Shown piece after piece: positions 1 to 9,299 of a stretch of DNA of 64,000 bases. The notes beneath the pieces were generated by a model that was not told the DNA's origin, searched no databases, and saw only the letters and a program-made list of their open reading frames with translations. Position 1 is the stretch's first letter, and the number at the start of each line of letters is the position of its first letter. Made by a program: the position numbers and the translations under genes. This stretch comes from Hymenobacter oligotrophus (GTDB lineage: Bacteria > Bacteroidota > Bacteroidia > Cytophagales > Hymenobacteraceae), in the NCBI RefSeq assembly GCF_003574965.1, contig NZ_CP032317.1:2976001-3040000 (forward strand), in the 5' to 3' direction.

Positions 1-521
1 CCCAAGCGTAACGGTACTTCATAACTCTCTCTGCTATTGTCGCAAAGGTACGACGTAGCAGGACAGCAATTACTTTATAAAGCGAGGGACTTCCCTATTC
101 AAGCAATAGACAAACAATTGTTTTTCAAACAGTTATCAACTTACAAACTATAAATAGCCAATACTAAGTTTTCACTTCTTGATGATTACGTCTTCGTGCA
201 CGCCGCCAAACCCGTGTATAAACACGTGTTCGGGGTGCTACAAGGTCTAACTGTTGTGCGTTGCCAAGTCCGGCAAAGCGTCCACCTAGCAAAAACATTA
301 TTCGCAAACCGTTGGCTTGCTGCCGGCTCCCCGCTGGGCTTCGGACACCTAGGGCTTCTGGGCACTCGGCTTGACTTGCCAGCCAATTAGCTGATTGGGT
401 TTAACGCACACTGATTTAATTATTTTAATAATCGATTATTTACTTAATACATAAGGTCAATATTATAAAAGATAAAGTCTAAACTTAACACTATGGTAAC
501 ATACTGGCTGCAAACGTCATC
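1..521. other. AT-rich intergenic region without a gene
   Basis: No convincing coding region is seen. Short open frames here lack family features and overlap each other on both strands. The stretch is much more AT-rich than the genes that follow. It probably holds divergent promoters: a minus-strand -7 element near the left edge and the promoter of the nuclease gene at the right. Confidence 0.6.
43..50 (-). promoter_or_regulatory. Possible -7 promoter element reading out of the window
   Basis: The minus strand reads TACCTTTG, a full match to the Bacteroidetes -7 consensus TAnnTTTG. A TTG lies only 16 bases upstream instead of about 19-21, so the -33 part is weak. It would serve a gene to the left of the window. 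Confidence 0.35.
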
Positions 522-529
522 TACTTTTG
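522..529 (+). promoter_or_regulatory. -7 promoter element for the secreted nuclease gene
   Basis: TACTTTTG fits TAnnTTTG exactly and lies about 75 bases before the chosen ATG at 605. No clear TTG is seen at -33. Its position argues against a start upstream of 605. Confidence 0.45.
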
Positions 530-604
530 CAGCTTGAATGCACTACATGTCTACATAGATTAAGTGCAATCTTCTTCTCTCTTCATTCCTCCACTGCCCA
601 CCAA

Positions 605-1954
605 ATGAAGAAACACCTACTGCAACGCAGCAAATGGCCTTTGTTGCTCGTTTTGCTTTGCTTACAGCTGCACACCAGCAATGCTGCAGGCAGCTTAACT
701 TGGTTTACCCCGCCTAGTGCCGCCACGCAAGAAACATTCGAAACAGGTACCAAACCAGATTACGGCACCGGCAGCGTTGCCCTCGGGTCCGGCACTTGGG
801 CGCTCAACGACGCTGTGCTGGCCAGTTCGGCCGCCGACCGCAAAAACGGCAGCCAGGCCGTGCGCTTGCAGCAAGCCGGCACGCTTACCATGGATTTTTA
901 CCTGCCCAACGGCGCGGCCAGCGTAACGGTGCAGCACGCCGTTTACGGCACCGATGGCAGCAGCAGCTGGGAACTGTGGGCGCAGCCCGAGGCCTGCGGC
1001 TGCAACAAGTGGACGAAGGTAGGCGCTACCGTACTGACGACGAGCAGCACCTTGCAGTCGGCCGCTTTTACCGTGAACATCCCGGGCAAGGTGAAATTCC
1101 AGATTCGGAAAACCTCGGGCGGCGCGGCCCGGCTGAACATCGACGACTTTACGGCGGTGGAGTACGGCGAGACCCCCACTTCCGTCGACAACGACCACAT
1201 GGCCCTGGGCAACCCCAGCGGCGCCACTGCCGATGTAAACAACCCCAACAACTACCTCATGCGCAAGCCTCAGTTTGCGCTCAGCTACTCGCGCGACCGG
1301 GGCACGCCCAACTGGGTATCGTGGCACCTGGATATTGCGGACCGGGGCAGTGTTAACCGGCAGGAGGATTTCCGGGCCGACCCGGATGTGCCCGCCGGCT
1401 GGTACCAGGTGCAGGGCAGCTCGTACCTAGGCTCGGGCTTCGACCGCGGCCACAACTGCCCTTCGGCCGACCGCACTTCCAGCCCCGAGAACAACTCGGC
1501 CACGTTCCTGATGACGAACATGATTCCGCAGGCACCGCAAAACAACCAAGGCACCTGGGCCAACCTCGAGAACTACACGCGCTCCTTCCTGCCCGGCAAC
1601 GAGGTGTACGTCATCATGGGCAGCTACGGCGTGGGCGGCAAAAACGCTAGCGACGTGACGAACAACACCGTTACGAACACCATTGACCAGGGCCGGGTAA
1701 CGGTGCCCAAGCGTGTGTGGAAGGTAGTAGTGGTGTTGCCGGTGGGCAACAACGATGTGTCGCGCATCAACGCCAACACGCGCATCATTGCCATCGACAC
1801 GCCCAACGAAAACTCGATCAGCCCGGATTGGGGCAACTACCGCACCAGCGTCGACAAAATTGAGGAAGCTACGGGGCTCGACTTGCTTTCGGGCCTACCG
1901 GTAGAAGTGCAGGCCATTATCGAATCGAAAGTAGACAATGGCCCGGTACTCTAA
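605..1954 (+). CDS. Secreted DNA/RNA non-specific endonuclease (NUC1 family)
   Basis: A protein of 449 residues beginning MKKHLLQR followed by a hydrophobic signal peptide ending near SNAAG. I chose the ATG at 605 because it gives a normal signal peptide, whereas the open frame extends upstream to a TTG that overlaps the promoter. Residues about 30-195 look like a beta-rich accessory domain. The C-terminal half carries DRGHNCPSADR (D280, R281, G282, H283), the beta-beta-alpha-metal nuclease signature with histidine as general base, followed by NNQGTWANLE with the metal-binding Asn. The family hydrolyses DNA and RNA without sequence specificity. An extracellular or periplasmic role in nucleic acid scavenging is inferred. 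The next gene starts 43 bases downstream and may be co-transcribed. Confidence 0.9.
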   Translation: MKKHLLQRSKWPLLLVLLCLQLHTSNAAGSLTWFTPPSAATQETFETGTKPDYGTGSVALGSGTWALNDAVLASSAADRKNGSQAVRLQQAGTLTMDFYLPNGAASVTVQHAVYGTDGSSSWELWAQPEACGCNKWTKVGATVLTTSSTLQSAAFTVNIPGKVKFQIRKTSGGAARLNIDDFTAVEYGETPTSVDNDHMALGNPSGATADVNNPNNYLMRKPQFALSYSRDRGTPNWVSWHLDIADRGSVNRQEDFRADPDVPAGWYQVQGSSYLGSGFDRGHNCPSADRTSSPENNSATFLMTNMIPQAPQNNQGTWANLENYTRSFLPGNEVYVIMGSYGVGGKNASDVTNNTVTNTIDQGRVTVPKRVWKVVVVLPVGNNDVSRINANTRIIAIDTPNENSISPDWGNYRTSVDKIEEATGLDLLSGLPVEVQAIIESKVDNGPVL

Positions 1955-1997
1955 CGCTCCTGCTTCGGCTTACTCCCACCCTGTAGCTACTCCTCGC

Positions 1998-4900
1998 ATG
2001 ATACACGCTTATTTGTTTCGCTGGCGGGCCACCTGGTTGCTGCTTGCGGGCCTCCTGCTTGGCTGGTTTGCGCCGCAAGCCTGGGCCCAAACACCGTATT
2101 CGCTGTCGGCGGGCCCTTACGCCGAGAACTTCGACAACATTGGCAGCTGGACCGCCGACTTTGGGGCGGGTACCGGCGCCAACCGCTTCAGCAAGGCTTT
2201 TGCGCAACCTACGCTGCCCAACACCAACAACGTGTTTACCACGGGTACGGCCGGGGGTGTGCAAAAAGGCACCAACGATGCCCTAGGTAAAATTGTGCTG
2301 TTGGCCACTGGCACCACCGATGGCCAGAACGCCGCCGCCTTCGACCTGAACCTAGATTTCAGCAACGCCACGGCCGGCACCATCAGCCTCGATTGGGCTT
2401 CGGTGAACAACTCGACCGGCGACCGTAGATCGACCTTTAAGCTGCAAACCAACACCGGCGCCAACGGCGTGTTCGTGGATTTGCCGCACCCCGCGGTGGT
2501 TGTAGCCAACAACGTACCGACTTCGGGCGCCCTGAACAACATTGCATTGCCGGCGGCCTTCAGCAACAATGCCGGGGCCAAGATTCGCTTCTTCCTCGTT
2601 ACCTCGGGCGGTGGCACTACGGGCAGCCGCCCCAAAATCAGCATCGACAACCTGCGCGTAACGGCCGGCAGCCCCGACGGCGGCCCTGCGGCAAGCATTG
2701 GCGCGGCGGGCGTGCAGGCTACGTCGTTCTGCGTTACGGCCACGGCGGCTAGCTCCTCGTTTGCGGTTACGTTTAGCAGCACCGGTAGCTTTGCCGAAGC
2801 ATTTGGGGTGCAGCTGTCGGACGCCAACGGCAATTTCCCGCAGAACACGACCAGCAACCTCATCGGCACCGGCGCGGCTTCGCCCATTACGGCGGCTATT
2901 CCGGCCAATACGCCCAGCGGCGCCGGCTACCGCGTACGCGTGGTGAACGGCAGCCCCGCTACGTATGGCCCCGGCAACGGCAGCAACCTGGGTGTAGCCC
3001 TGGCCCCTGCCAGCAACGGCGTAACGGTGGCTCCGGCTGCCGAGCAAATCATCGTCGGCTCGAACCTAGGCACTTCCCTTACGTCTACTGCCACAGCACC
3101 ATCGGCTTTTGCTTGGTACTACGCTACCAGCGCCGCCGGTCCGTTTGACAACAGCATTGCTGGCGCTACCGGCGCGGCGTATCAGCCCAAGGGCAGTGAT
3201 TTTGGCGCCGCCGGCACCTACTACGTGGTGGCCAAGGCCACCAGCACTTGCGGCAACGTAGAGGGCCAAAGCATGCCCGTAACCATTCGGGTGATGAACT
3301 CGATGCCGGTGATTACCACCTCACTCGCTGCGGTGCCTGCCTTTGGCAGCGTGGCCGTGGGTGCGGCCGCCAACGCGCAAAGCTTCACGGTAAGTGGCGA
3401 AGGCCTGACCAGCAACCTGCTGCTGGCTCCGCCCGCAGGTTTCGAAATCCGGACCGGCAACCAGCCGTTTGCGTGCTGCACCATTTCGCTGGCTCCCACC
3501 AACGGCACCGTAAACCCCACCACCGTTGAGGTACGCCTTGCCCCCACGGCCGCGCAAGCCTACCAAGCGGCCATTGCCGTGAGCAGCACCGGCGCCGCCG
3601 ACCAAGCCGTGGCGGTATCGGGTAGCGGCACCGAGCCCATTTACCCCGCCACCGTAGGTACGGCGGCAGTAACCAACCTAGCTCCTACCAGCGCCAGTGC
3701 TGGCGGCAGCATTACCACCGACGGCGGCAGCGCCGTAGCAGCCCGCGGCGTGGTGTGGGGCACGGCTCCCAACCCCGCACTGGGCACCAGCCAAACCTCC
3801 GACGGCACCGGCAGCGGTGAGTTTACCAGCGTCATCACCGGCTTGTTGCCCGGCACCACGTACTACGTGCGCGCCTACGCCACCAACACGGCCGGCACCA
3901 CCTACGGCGACGAGCTGACCTTTACCACGCCTGCCGTACCGCTGGCCGACGAACCCACGGCTGCCGCCCAGCTGGTGGCGAGCCAAGTAACCACCAACTC
4001 GCTACAGCTAACCATTAGCGGCGGCAACGGCGCCAAGCACCTTGTGCTGGCCCGCCTAGGTGCTCCCGTCGATGCTACGCCCGAGGACGCCAAGACCTAC
4101 CTAGCCGATGCCGCTTTTGGCAAGGGTAACCAAGTAGGTGCAGGCAACTTTGTGGTGTACGGCGGCAGCAATAACACGCTTACCGTTACCGACCTGCGCC
4201 CGAACACGGCTTACTACTTTGCGGTGTTCGAATACAACGACAATGGCACGCCTTACGCCGAAAACTACCTGACCTCGGCTAAGGGCGAAGTTGCGGCCAC
4301 CACACAGCCCGTACCGGCCAAACTGCTGCTCGAAGAAAACTTTGTGTACACCGCCGGCTCGCTGCTGACTGCCAACAACTGGGCAGCGCACAGCGGCACC
4401 GCCGCCCCTGTTGCCGTGGCCACCGGTAGCCTTGCCTACCCCAATTACGGCGCCAGCAACCTAGGCAACTCGGCGGCTATTGTAGCCAACGGCCAAGATG
4501 TAAACCGCTCGTTCGAGACGACCTACGCCCGGACGCCGGTGTACACCGCCTTCCTGGTGAAGGTGAACAACGCCAGCAGCACCGCCGACTACTTTCTGCA
4601 CCTAGGCGCCTCCACGCTGGGCACTAACTTCCGGGCCCGCGTATTCGTGCGCAAGAACACGGCCACCAACAAGGTGCAATTTGGCGTTAGCGGCAGCAGC
4701 AGCACCGTTGTTTACGCCCCTGCCGAGTACGACCTAGGCACCACCCACCTGCTGGTGCTGAAGTACACTTTCGACGAGACCAGCAACGAAACCAAGCTGT
4801 TCATCAACCCCGCCGCCAACGTTGAGCCTGCCACGGCCAACGCTACCGCCACCGAGGCCGGCAGCACTTCGCTTTCCGATATCGGCACCGTTGCGCTGCG

Positions 4901-6464
4901 CCAAGGCACCAACTCGCCCAACCTGCTGATCGACGGTATTCGGGTGGGCAATACTTACCGTGTGGTAAAAACCGGCCTTACTTGCGAGCAACCTGCCCCG
5001 GCTTTTTCGGCCACTACGGCTTGCGCTGGCACGGCTACCACCTTCACCGATGCTTCTGCCAGCATACAGGCCGATGCGGTGTATGGTTGGGACGTGAACA
5101 ACGACGGCCAGGTTGACTACACCACCAAGGGCAACATCGAGCACACGTATGCGGTGGCTGGCACCTACACGGCCAAGCTCACCATCACGCAGGGCCAGTG
5201 CTCCGATACCTACACGCAAACCGTAACGGTAAACGGCTTGCCCGAGCTGGCTGCGTTACATAACCTCACGGCCACCAGCAAAGCCGATGACTGCGGCGCT
5301 TCGGTAGCTTTTGCCGCAGCGGCCACCGGCACGCCCGCACCCGAGGTTACTTTCTCGGCAGTGCTGAACGGCGTACCCACGCCCATCAGCTCACCTTACT
5401 TTTTCCCAGTAGGCACCACCACCGTAACGGCTACGGCCACCAACGGCTGCGGCAGCGTCAGCAAAACCTTCGCGGTAACCGTCACCGACGAAACAGCTCC
5501 CACAGTACGCACGCGCAACCTAACGGTAACGCTGGTAAACGGTGCGGCCACTATCACGGCAGAACAAATCAGCAACGGCAGCTCCGATGCTTGTGGCATT
5601 GCTACGCTTGCGCTCGACAATAGCAGCTTCGATTGCGCCAACCTCGGCCCGAACACCGTGACCCTGACTGTTACCGATGTGCACGGCAACCAAGCCAGCG
5701 CGCAAGCTACGGTTACGGTTACGGGGACCATTCCGGAATTCACCATTTCCGTTACGCCTGCCACGCCAGTATACACGGGCGGCGTGGCCACCAACTTGTA
5801 CTTGGGCTACGGGCCGCAGCGCGTAACCCTCGCGGCCACCGGCGGCGTGCGCTACACCTGGAGCCCGGCTACCGGCCTAAGCGACGCCAGCGCAGCCAAC
5901 CCCACCTTTACGGCTACAGCGCCGGGCACTTTCACCTACACCGTAACGGCGTACAGCGCCTCGGGCTGCACGGCTACTAAGCAGGTAACCCTTACGGTGC
6001 TGGACGTGCGCTGCGGCAACAAAAACGATAAAGTACTGGTGTGCCACAACGGCAAAGCTCTGTGCCTCGACGCCCAAGGCGCTGCCGACCACCTCGCCCA
6101 TGGCGACAAGCTAGGCGACTGCCGTACTCAGGCTGCTCCTACGGCTAGCCCCAACACCGCAGCTTTGGTAGCAGGTAGTACCCCAGCTAGCACGGCAAAG
6201 GGAGAGCAGGTATTCGAAGCCTTCCCGAACCCCTTCGCGGAGCAAACGGTGGTGCGCGTACGCACTACCGAGGCCAGCCGGGCTCAGCTGCAACTCTACA
6301 ACAGCCTGGGGCAGCTGGTGGCTACCTTGTTCGAAGGTACTGCCGAGGCTGGCCGCACCTACGAGTTTACGGTGCAGGGCGCCTCGCTCGCCCCGGGCGT
6401 GTACACCTGCCGCTTGGCCCTAAATGGCAAAGTGGAAGTGAAGCGCCTGATTGTGGCGAAGTAA
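1998..6464 (+). CDS. Giant secreted multidomain protein with T9SS type A sorting domain
   Basis: About 1488 residues. I chose the ATG at 1998 (MIHAYLFRW) because it directly precedes a signal peptide ending AWAQ; the frame also opens at 1938, overlapping the previous gene. The body is Thr/Ala/Gly-rich repeat-like beta domains: a fibronectin-III-like segment (TYYVRAYATNTAGT), a PKD-like segment (YGWDVNNDGQVDY, followed by HTYAVAGTYTAKLTIT) and a HYR-like segment (FPVGTTTVTATATNGCG). The last roughly 85 residues, from EAFPNPF to KRLIVAK, form a T9SS type A sorting domain, so the protein should cross the outer membrane by the type IX system and be surface-attached or released. Function is probably adhesion or matrix formation; no catalytic motif was recognised. 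It ends at a strong hairpin terminator. Confidence 0.88.
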   Translation: MIHAYLFRWRATWLLLAGLLLGWFAPQAWAQTPYSLSAGPYAENFDNIGSWTADFGAGTGANRFSKAFAQPTLPNTNNVFTTGTAGGVQKGTNDALGKIVLLATGTTDGQNAAAFDLNLDFSNATAGTISLDWASVNNSTGDRRSTFKLQTNTGANGVFVDLPHPAVVVANNVPTSGALNNIALPAAFSNNAGAKIRFFLVTSGGGTTGSRPKISIDNLRVTAGSPDGGPAASIGAAGVQATSFCVTATAASSSFAVTFSSTGSFAEAFGVQLSDANGNFPQNTTSNLIGTGAASPITAAIPANTPSGAGYRVRVVNGSPATYGPGNGSNLGVALAPASNGVTVAPAAEQIIVGSNLGTSLTSTATAPSAFAWYYATSAAGPFDNSIAGATGAAYQPKGSDFGAAGTYYVVAKATSTCGNVEGQSMPVTIRVMNSMPVITTSLAAVPAFGSVAVGAAANAQSFTVSGEGLTSNLLLAPPAGFEIRTGNQPFACCTISLAPTNGTVNPTTVEVRLAPTAAQAYQAAIAVSSTGAADQAVAVSGSGTEPIYPATVGTAAVTNLAPTSASAGGSITTDGGSAVAARGVVWGTAPNPALGTSQTSDGTGSGEFTSVITGLLPGTTYYVRAYATNTAGTTYGDELTFTTPAVPLADEPTAAAQLVASQVTTNSLQLTISGGNGAKHLVLARLGAPVDATPEDAKTYLADAAFGKGNQVGAGNFVVYGGSNNTLTVTDLRPNTAYYFAVFEYNDNGTPYAENYLTSAKGEVAATTQPVPAKLLLEENFVYTAGSLLTANNWAAHSGTAAPVAVATGSLAYPNYGASNLGNSAAIVANGQDVNRSFETTYARTPVYTAFLVKVNNASSTADYFLHLGASTLGTNFRARVFVRKNTATNKVQFGVSGSSSTVVYAPAEYDLGTTHLLVLKYTFDETSNETKLFINPAANVEPATANATATEAGSTSLSDIGTVALRQGTNSPNLLIDGIRVGNTYRVVKTGLTCEQPAPAFSATTACAGTATTFTDASASIQADAVYGWDVNNDGQVDYTTKGNIEHTYAVAGTYTAKLTITQGQCSDTYTQTVTVNGLPELAALHNLTATSKADDCGASVAFAAAATGTPAPEVTFSAVLNGVPTPISSPYFFPVGTTTVTATATNGCGSVSKTFAVTVTDETAPTVRTRNLTVTLVNGAATITAEQISNGSSDACGIATLALDNSSFDCANLGPNTVTLTVTDVHGNQASAQATVTVTGTIPEFTISVTPATPVYTGGVATNLYLGYGPQRVTLAATGGVRYTWSPATGLSDASAANPTFTATAPGTFTYTVTAYSASGCTATKQVTLTVLDVRCGNKNDKVLVCHNGKALCLDAQGAADHLAHGDKLGDCRTQAAPTASPNTAALVAGSTPASTAKGEQVFEAFPNPFAEQTVVRVRTTEASRAQLQLYNSLGQLVATLFEGTAEAGRTYEFTVQGASLAPGVYTCRLALNGKVEVKRLIVAK

Positions 6465-6477
6465 TTGGCTTAGCACA

Positions 6478-6527
6478 AACCCAAAGCGGCCCCGCTGGCA
6501 CTGCCGGCGGGGCCGCTTTGGGTTTTA
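6478..6527 (+). terminator. Hairpin terminator after the T9SS protein gene
   Basis: Perfect 18-bp inverted arms at 6478-6495 and 6507-6524, GC-rich and ending in TTTT, begin 14 bases after the stop codon. Confidence 0.85.
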
Positions 6528-6602
6528 GGCAATAGGCTTGCGTGGCTCTTTGGTTTGCCGGGGCCTACCGTACCTAGGACAGCACAGCCGGGAGCACAAA
6601 GC

Positions 6603-6639
6603 AAAAACGCCAGGCGTCTGGAAGACACCTGGCGTTTTT
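6603..6639 (-). terminator. Original terminator of tRNA-fMet, now displaced to the far side of the island
   Basis: A 12-bp stem (6603-6614 with 6628-6639) with runs of five A and five T at its ends. It sits two bases from the 17-bp repeat that copies the 3' end of the tRNA at the other end of the island. Before integration it would have lain directly after tRNA-fMet on the minus strand. It may also act on the plus strand. Confidence 0.7.
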
Positions 6640-6641
6640 CG

Positions 6642-6670
6642 AGGTAGCGGGGACAGGAATACACCCCGCA
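6642..6670. other. attL of the integrative element
   Basis: AGGTAGCGGGGACAGGA at 6642-6658 is identical to 27937-27953, which is the 3' end of tRNA-fMet. Immediately inside, ACACCCCGCA (6661-6670) is an imperfect inverted partner of AGCGGGGACA (6646-6655) with five bases between. Such inverted core half-sites around a short overlap are what tyrosine integrases bind. Confidence 0.85.
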
Positions 6671-6783
6671 TTTTCAAACAGACCTACACCGATATAAATA
6701 AGCCTCTGCAGAGCGTTTCAATGGGTTTTCCGTGTTCTTGCAACCAGTATAAGTCGGGTTAAACATGATTTAAATCGGCGAGT

Positions 6784-6803
6784 GTGTACCCCTACGTGTA
6801 CCC
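6784..6803 (+). repeat. Left copy of the island-end 20-bp repeat
   Basis: GTGTACCCCTACGTGTACCC matches 27873-27892 at 19 of 20 positions in the same orientation. It is itself a tandem of GTGTACCC units. It lies 13 bases before the integrase start. A role as integrase arm-type site or operator is inferred. Confidence 0.7.
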
Positions 6804-6815
6804 CGAGGAAGACAT

Positions 6816-8156
6816 ATGCGTACCCGTGTGAAGGCAAACACAATACCTTCAATGGCTACTGTTTCTTTTCACTTGAAAGACCCCGGGGCAGATCGCCCCA
6901 CGGCTATTTATGCACTGCTCACCATTAACCGGCGGCACCGCGTGAAGGCCTATACGGGACAGAGCATACACCCTGCCCGCTGGAACAAATCCGATCAACG
7001 CGCCCACGTACGCGGCAAGGGAAATGAGCTAAACGGGCACTTAAATGACGCACTGGTTAGGGCAAGCGAGCGAATACTGATAGCCTATAACCAAAGCCTA
7101 GCTGCCGGCACTCTTCCCACAACTGCGGCCTTACGTGAGGCCGCAGCCCCTGAGCGTCCCGTCGAGCCGGCCCCGCCACTCGTAGCCGCTTCCGGCGGGC
7201 TGTTCTGGCAACGTTATGAGGAATGGGTAAACTATACCCGTGCCGCCGGTACCGTACGTACAGCGCAAGCCCACGCCACCGCCGGACGACACCTACGAGA
7301 GTTTGGCGAAGCCAACGGCTACGCCATCGACTTCGACACTCTGACGACTACCGTGGGCGACCGATGGGCGGCCTACTTGCTGAATGTGGCCGGCCTGACC
7401 GACAATACCATTAACAAACACTTAGGGCGACTCAAGTCGTTTATGAAGTGGGCTATCAAACGGGGTTACACTGAAAACACATCTCTTGACCGAGTAAGCT
7501 GGGCGAGACGAGAGCCAGATGTAGTTGCCCTTAGCGCTGCGGAACTGAAGGCATTGGTGGACTTATCCCTACCAGTAGGTTCCCGGCTGGAAAAGGCCCG
7601 AGCCTGGTTTCTGCTGGCTTGCTATACTGGCTTACGGTACTCAGATCTGGTAAGTATTAAGCTCCAACACTTGCGCCCTGCCACAGATAATTTGCCAGCC
7701 CACTTGCGGTTAACTGCAAAGAAGACACGCGCAGTGGTAAACGTGCCCTTGACCGCGCAGGCGCTGGACATAGTCAACCGGTTGCTGAGAGGGGAATTGG
7801 ATAGCTCCAAAAACCAGCCCATCACCAACCCTGTGCTTAACCGCTTTCTGAAGGAGTTGGGCAAGCTTGCGGGCATCGATGCCCCTGTGGAAGTAATCCG
7901 CTACAGGGGTGGCGTGGCCGATGTGACCACTGCTGCAAAATATGAATGCTTAACAGTTCACACCGCCCGCCGCACGTTTGTGACCTTGAACTTGGGCAAA
8001 GGCATGAGTGCAGAGTTCGTCATGAAATTAACGGGGCACACCTCTTATAAATCGTTTCAGCGGTACGTGAATTTAACACCTCAGCGAGTAGCCGAGGAGT
8101 TTGCCCGATTTCACGAGATGCCTACACTGGCAAATGAGCCCGCAAAAGGATCATAG
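6816..8156 (+). CDS. int: Tyrosine recombinase (integrase) of the island
   Basis: 446 residues. An N-terminal arm-binding region (about 14-110), a core-binding SAM-like domain (about 128-225) and a C-terminal catalytic domain (about 235-425) are recognisable. Catalytic residues fit the family: R274 in TGLRYSDL, H382 and R385 in HTARR, H408 in LTGHTS and nucleophile Y417 in FQRYV. It lies 158 bases inside attL, the usual place for the integrase of a tRNA-borne island, and should catalyse integration into and excision from tRNA-fMet. The ATG at 6816 is preceded by GAGGAA; MATVSF, 36 bases later, is an alternative start. The repeat just upstream could give autoregulation. Confidence 0.95.
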   Translation: MRTRVKANTIPSMATVSFHLKDPGADRPTAIYALLTINRRHRVKAYTGQSIHPARWNKSDQRAHVRGKGNELNGHLNDALVRASERILIAYNQSLAAGTLPTTAALREAAAPERPVEPAPPLVAASGGLFWQRYEEWVNYTRAAGTVRTAQAHATAGRHLREFGEANGYAIDFDTLTTTVGDRWAAYLLNVAGLTDNTINKHLGRLKSFMKWAIKRGYTENTSLDRVSWARREPDVVALSAAELKALVDLSLPVGSRLEKARAWFLLACYTGLRYSDLVSIKLQHLRPATDNLPAHLRLTAKKTRAVVNVPLTAQALDIVNRLLRGELDSSKNQPITNPVLNRFLKELGKLAGIDAPVEVIRYRGGVADVTTAAKYECLTVHTARRTFVTLNLGKGMSAEFVMKLTGHTSYKSFQRYVNLTPQRVAEEFARFHEMPTLANEPAKGS

Positions 8157-8251
8157 AGGTGCTGGTACTGGTTAGCGCCATTGAATCTGAAATATCAATT
8201 AGTGCCAGTGATTCTTGTCACCAGCCCAAACCCTTAAAGCTAAGCCTCAAG

Positions 8252-9178
8252 ATGTCTATGCTCTCTCCTGTCCCACCATTTGAAAGAGCGCTGAAGCTTC
8301 ATGCCTATTTCTCAAAGGTATTTGATGCTTTTTCCGAACTACCTATATCTGATATCCAGCGCACACTACGCGAACAATCAAAACGTTACACAGGCTACAG
8401 AGGCTCTTATTATAAATACCGCCTTTTCTTGGAGCGTATCAGGAGCTTTGTTGAAAAACGAAAATTAGACCCTGCTCGAAGAAAGGTTGTTTTAGAATTT
8501 CTCGATTATGAGGAGCCGCTGAATCAAAGCATGATACAATTTCCAGAGTGTCGCCATGAGCTATGGGAGCGCGACAGAGCTGATCTACGAATGAGGCTTT
8601 ATACTTTATCAACTGGAGAGAAAATCAGCTTACAAGCACTAGCCTGGGCTAGTAGCTACCGCCCTATTGGTGATTTAAACCAGCTTGAAAAAATACAAAT
8701 TGATGAAGATTCCAAGCAACGAATAGCGGTCATAATTAAAAGACTTTCCCTTCTGGATAGTTGGAGAAGCAAGGAACAGGTAAGCCAGATGATTTTACAA
8801 ATAGGTGTTCCTACTAGTCCCTTGCCAGGAATCTCCCAGCAAGCCCCTATTATTAATAATAACTATAATACGCTGCCTCCTGTAGAACGTATTTTGGGAA
8901 GCGGCTTTACTCTTGGAGAACTCACAGCTCTGGCTCACCAAATCAGTCTTATAGATGAGGCTGAAAACTTCAGTTTGGATGCGCGCAAAAAGGGAGCTTT
9001 AGTGGGATTTTGCCAAGCCCTTCAACATCTTGGTAAGCTGCAGGGAAAGCTATCTGATTTGATCCCAACGGTAGGCCAACATTTTAATGTAGAAGTCTTG
9101 ACCCGCAAGGCTACTACTGATATAGCCCGGCACTACTACGCACTTACCAAGAAAGCACTAAACGACTCCGGCCGATAG
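8252..9178 (+). CDS. Hypothetical protein of the island, unknown function
   Basis: About 308 residues from the ATG at 8252 (MSMLSP); the frame is open back to a GTG at 8159, three bases after the integrase stop, so the start is uncertain. The DNA is clearly AT-richer than the host flanks. The protein is mostly helical, charged and without signal peptide or membrane segment. The C-terminal third has YNTLPPVERILGSGFTLGEL followed by a helical region. No family was recognised. Tight placement after the integrase suggests co-transcription and perhaps a role in the mobility or maintenance of the element. Confidence 0.65.
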   Translation: MSMLSPVPPFERALKLHAYFSKVFDAFSELPISDIQRTLREQSKRYTGYRGSYYKYRLFLERIRSFVEKRKLDPARRKVVLEFLDYEEPLNQSMIQFPECRHELWERDRADLRMRLYTLSTGEKISLQALAWASSYRPIGDLNQLEKIQIDEDSKQRIAVIIKRLSLLDSWRSKEQVSQMILQIGVPTSPLPGISQQAPIINNNYNTLPPVERILGSGFTLGELTALAHQISLIDEAENFSLDARKKGALVGFCQALQHLGKLQGKLSDLIPTVGQHFNVEVLTRKATTDIARHYYALTKKALNDSGR

Positions 9179-9200
9179 ATTAGGGGAACATTTACAGCCC

Positions 9201-9230
9201 AAGGCACCCATTTACGCCCCGTGCTTTTTT
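9201..9230 (+). terminator. Possible terminator after the hypothetical gene
   Basis: AAGGCAC (9201-9207) can pair with GTGCTTT (9221-9227), with one wobble pair, followed by further T residues. The stem is short, so the call is weak. Confidence 0.4.
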
Positions 9231-9299
9231 GGGGCTGTGGTGTAACCGCTATTTGTGGCAGAGCTGCCCGGCGTACCTATCCGACAGCCCTAACCGCCG

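Noticed and set aside
186-390. Overlapping open frames on both strands near the left edge
   Set aside because: No family motifs, no signal peptide, and mutually overlapping in an AT-rich intergenic region; likely chance.
527-604. Upstream start for the secreted nuclease
   Set aside because: It would begin at a TTG inside the promoter -7 element and place the signal peptide in the interior.
3221-5980. Long open frames on either strand within the giant T9SS gene
   Set aside because: They are shadows of a GC-rich repetitive gene; the plus-strand frame has signal peptide, domains and sorting signal.
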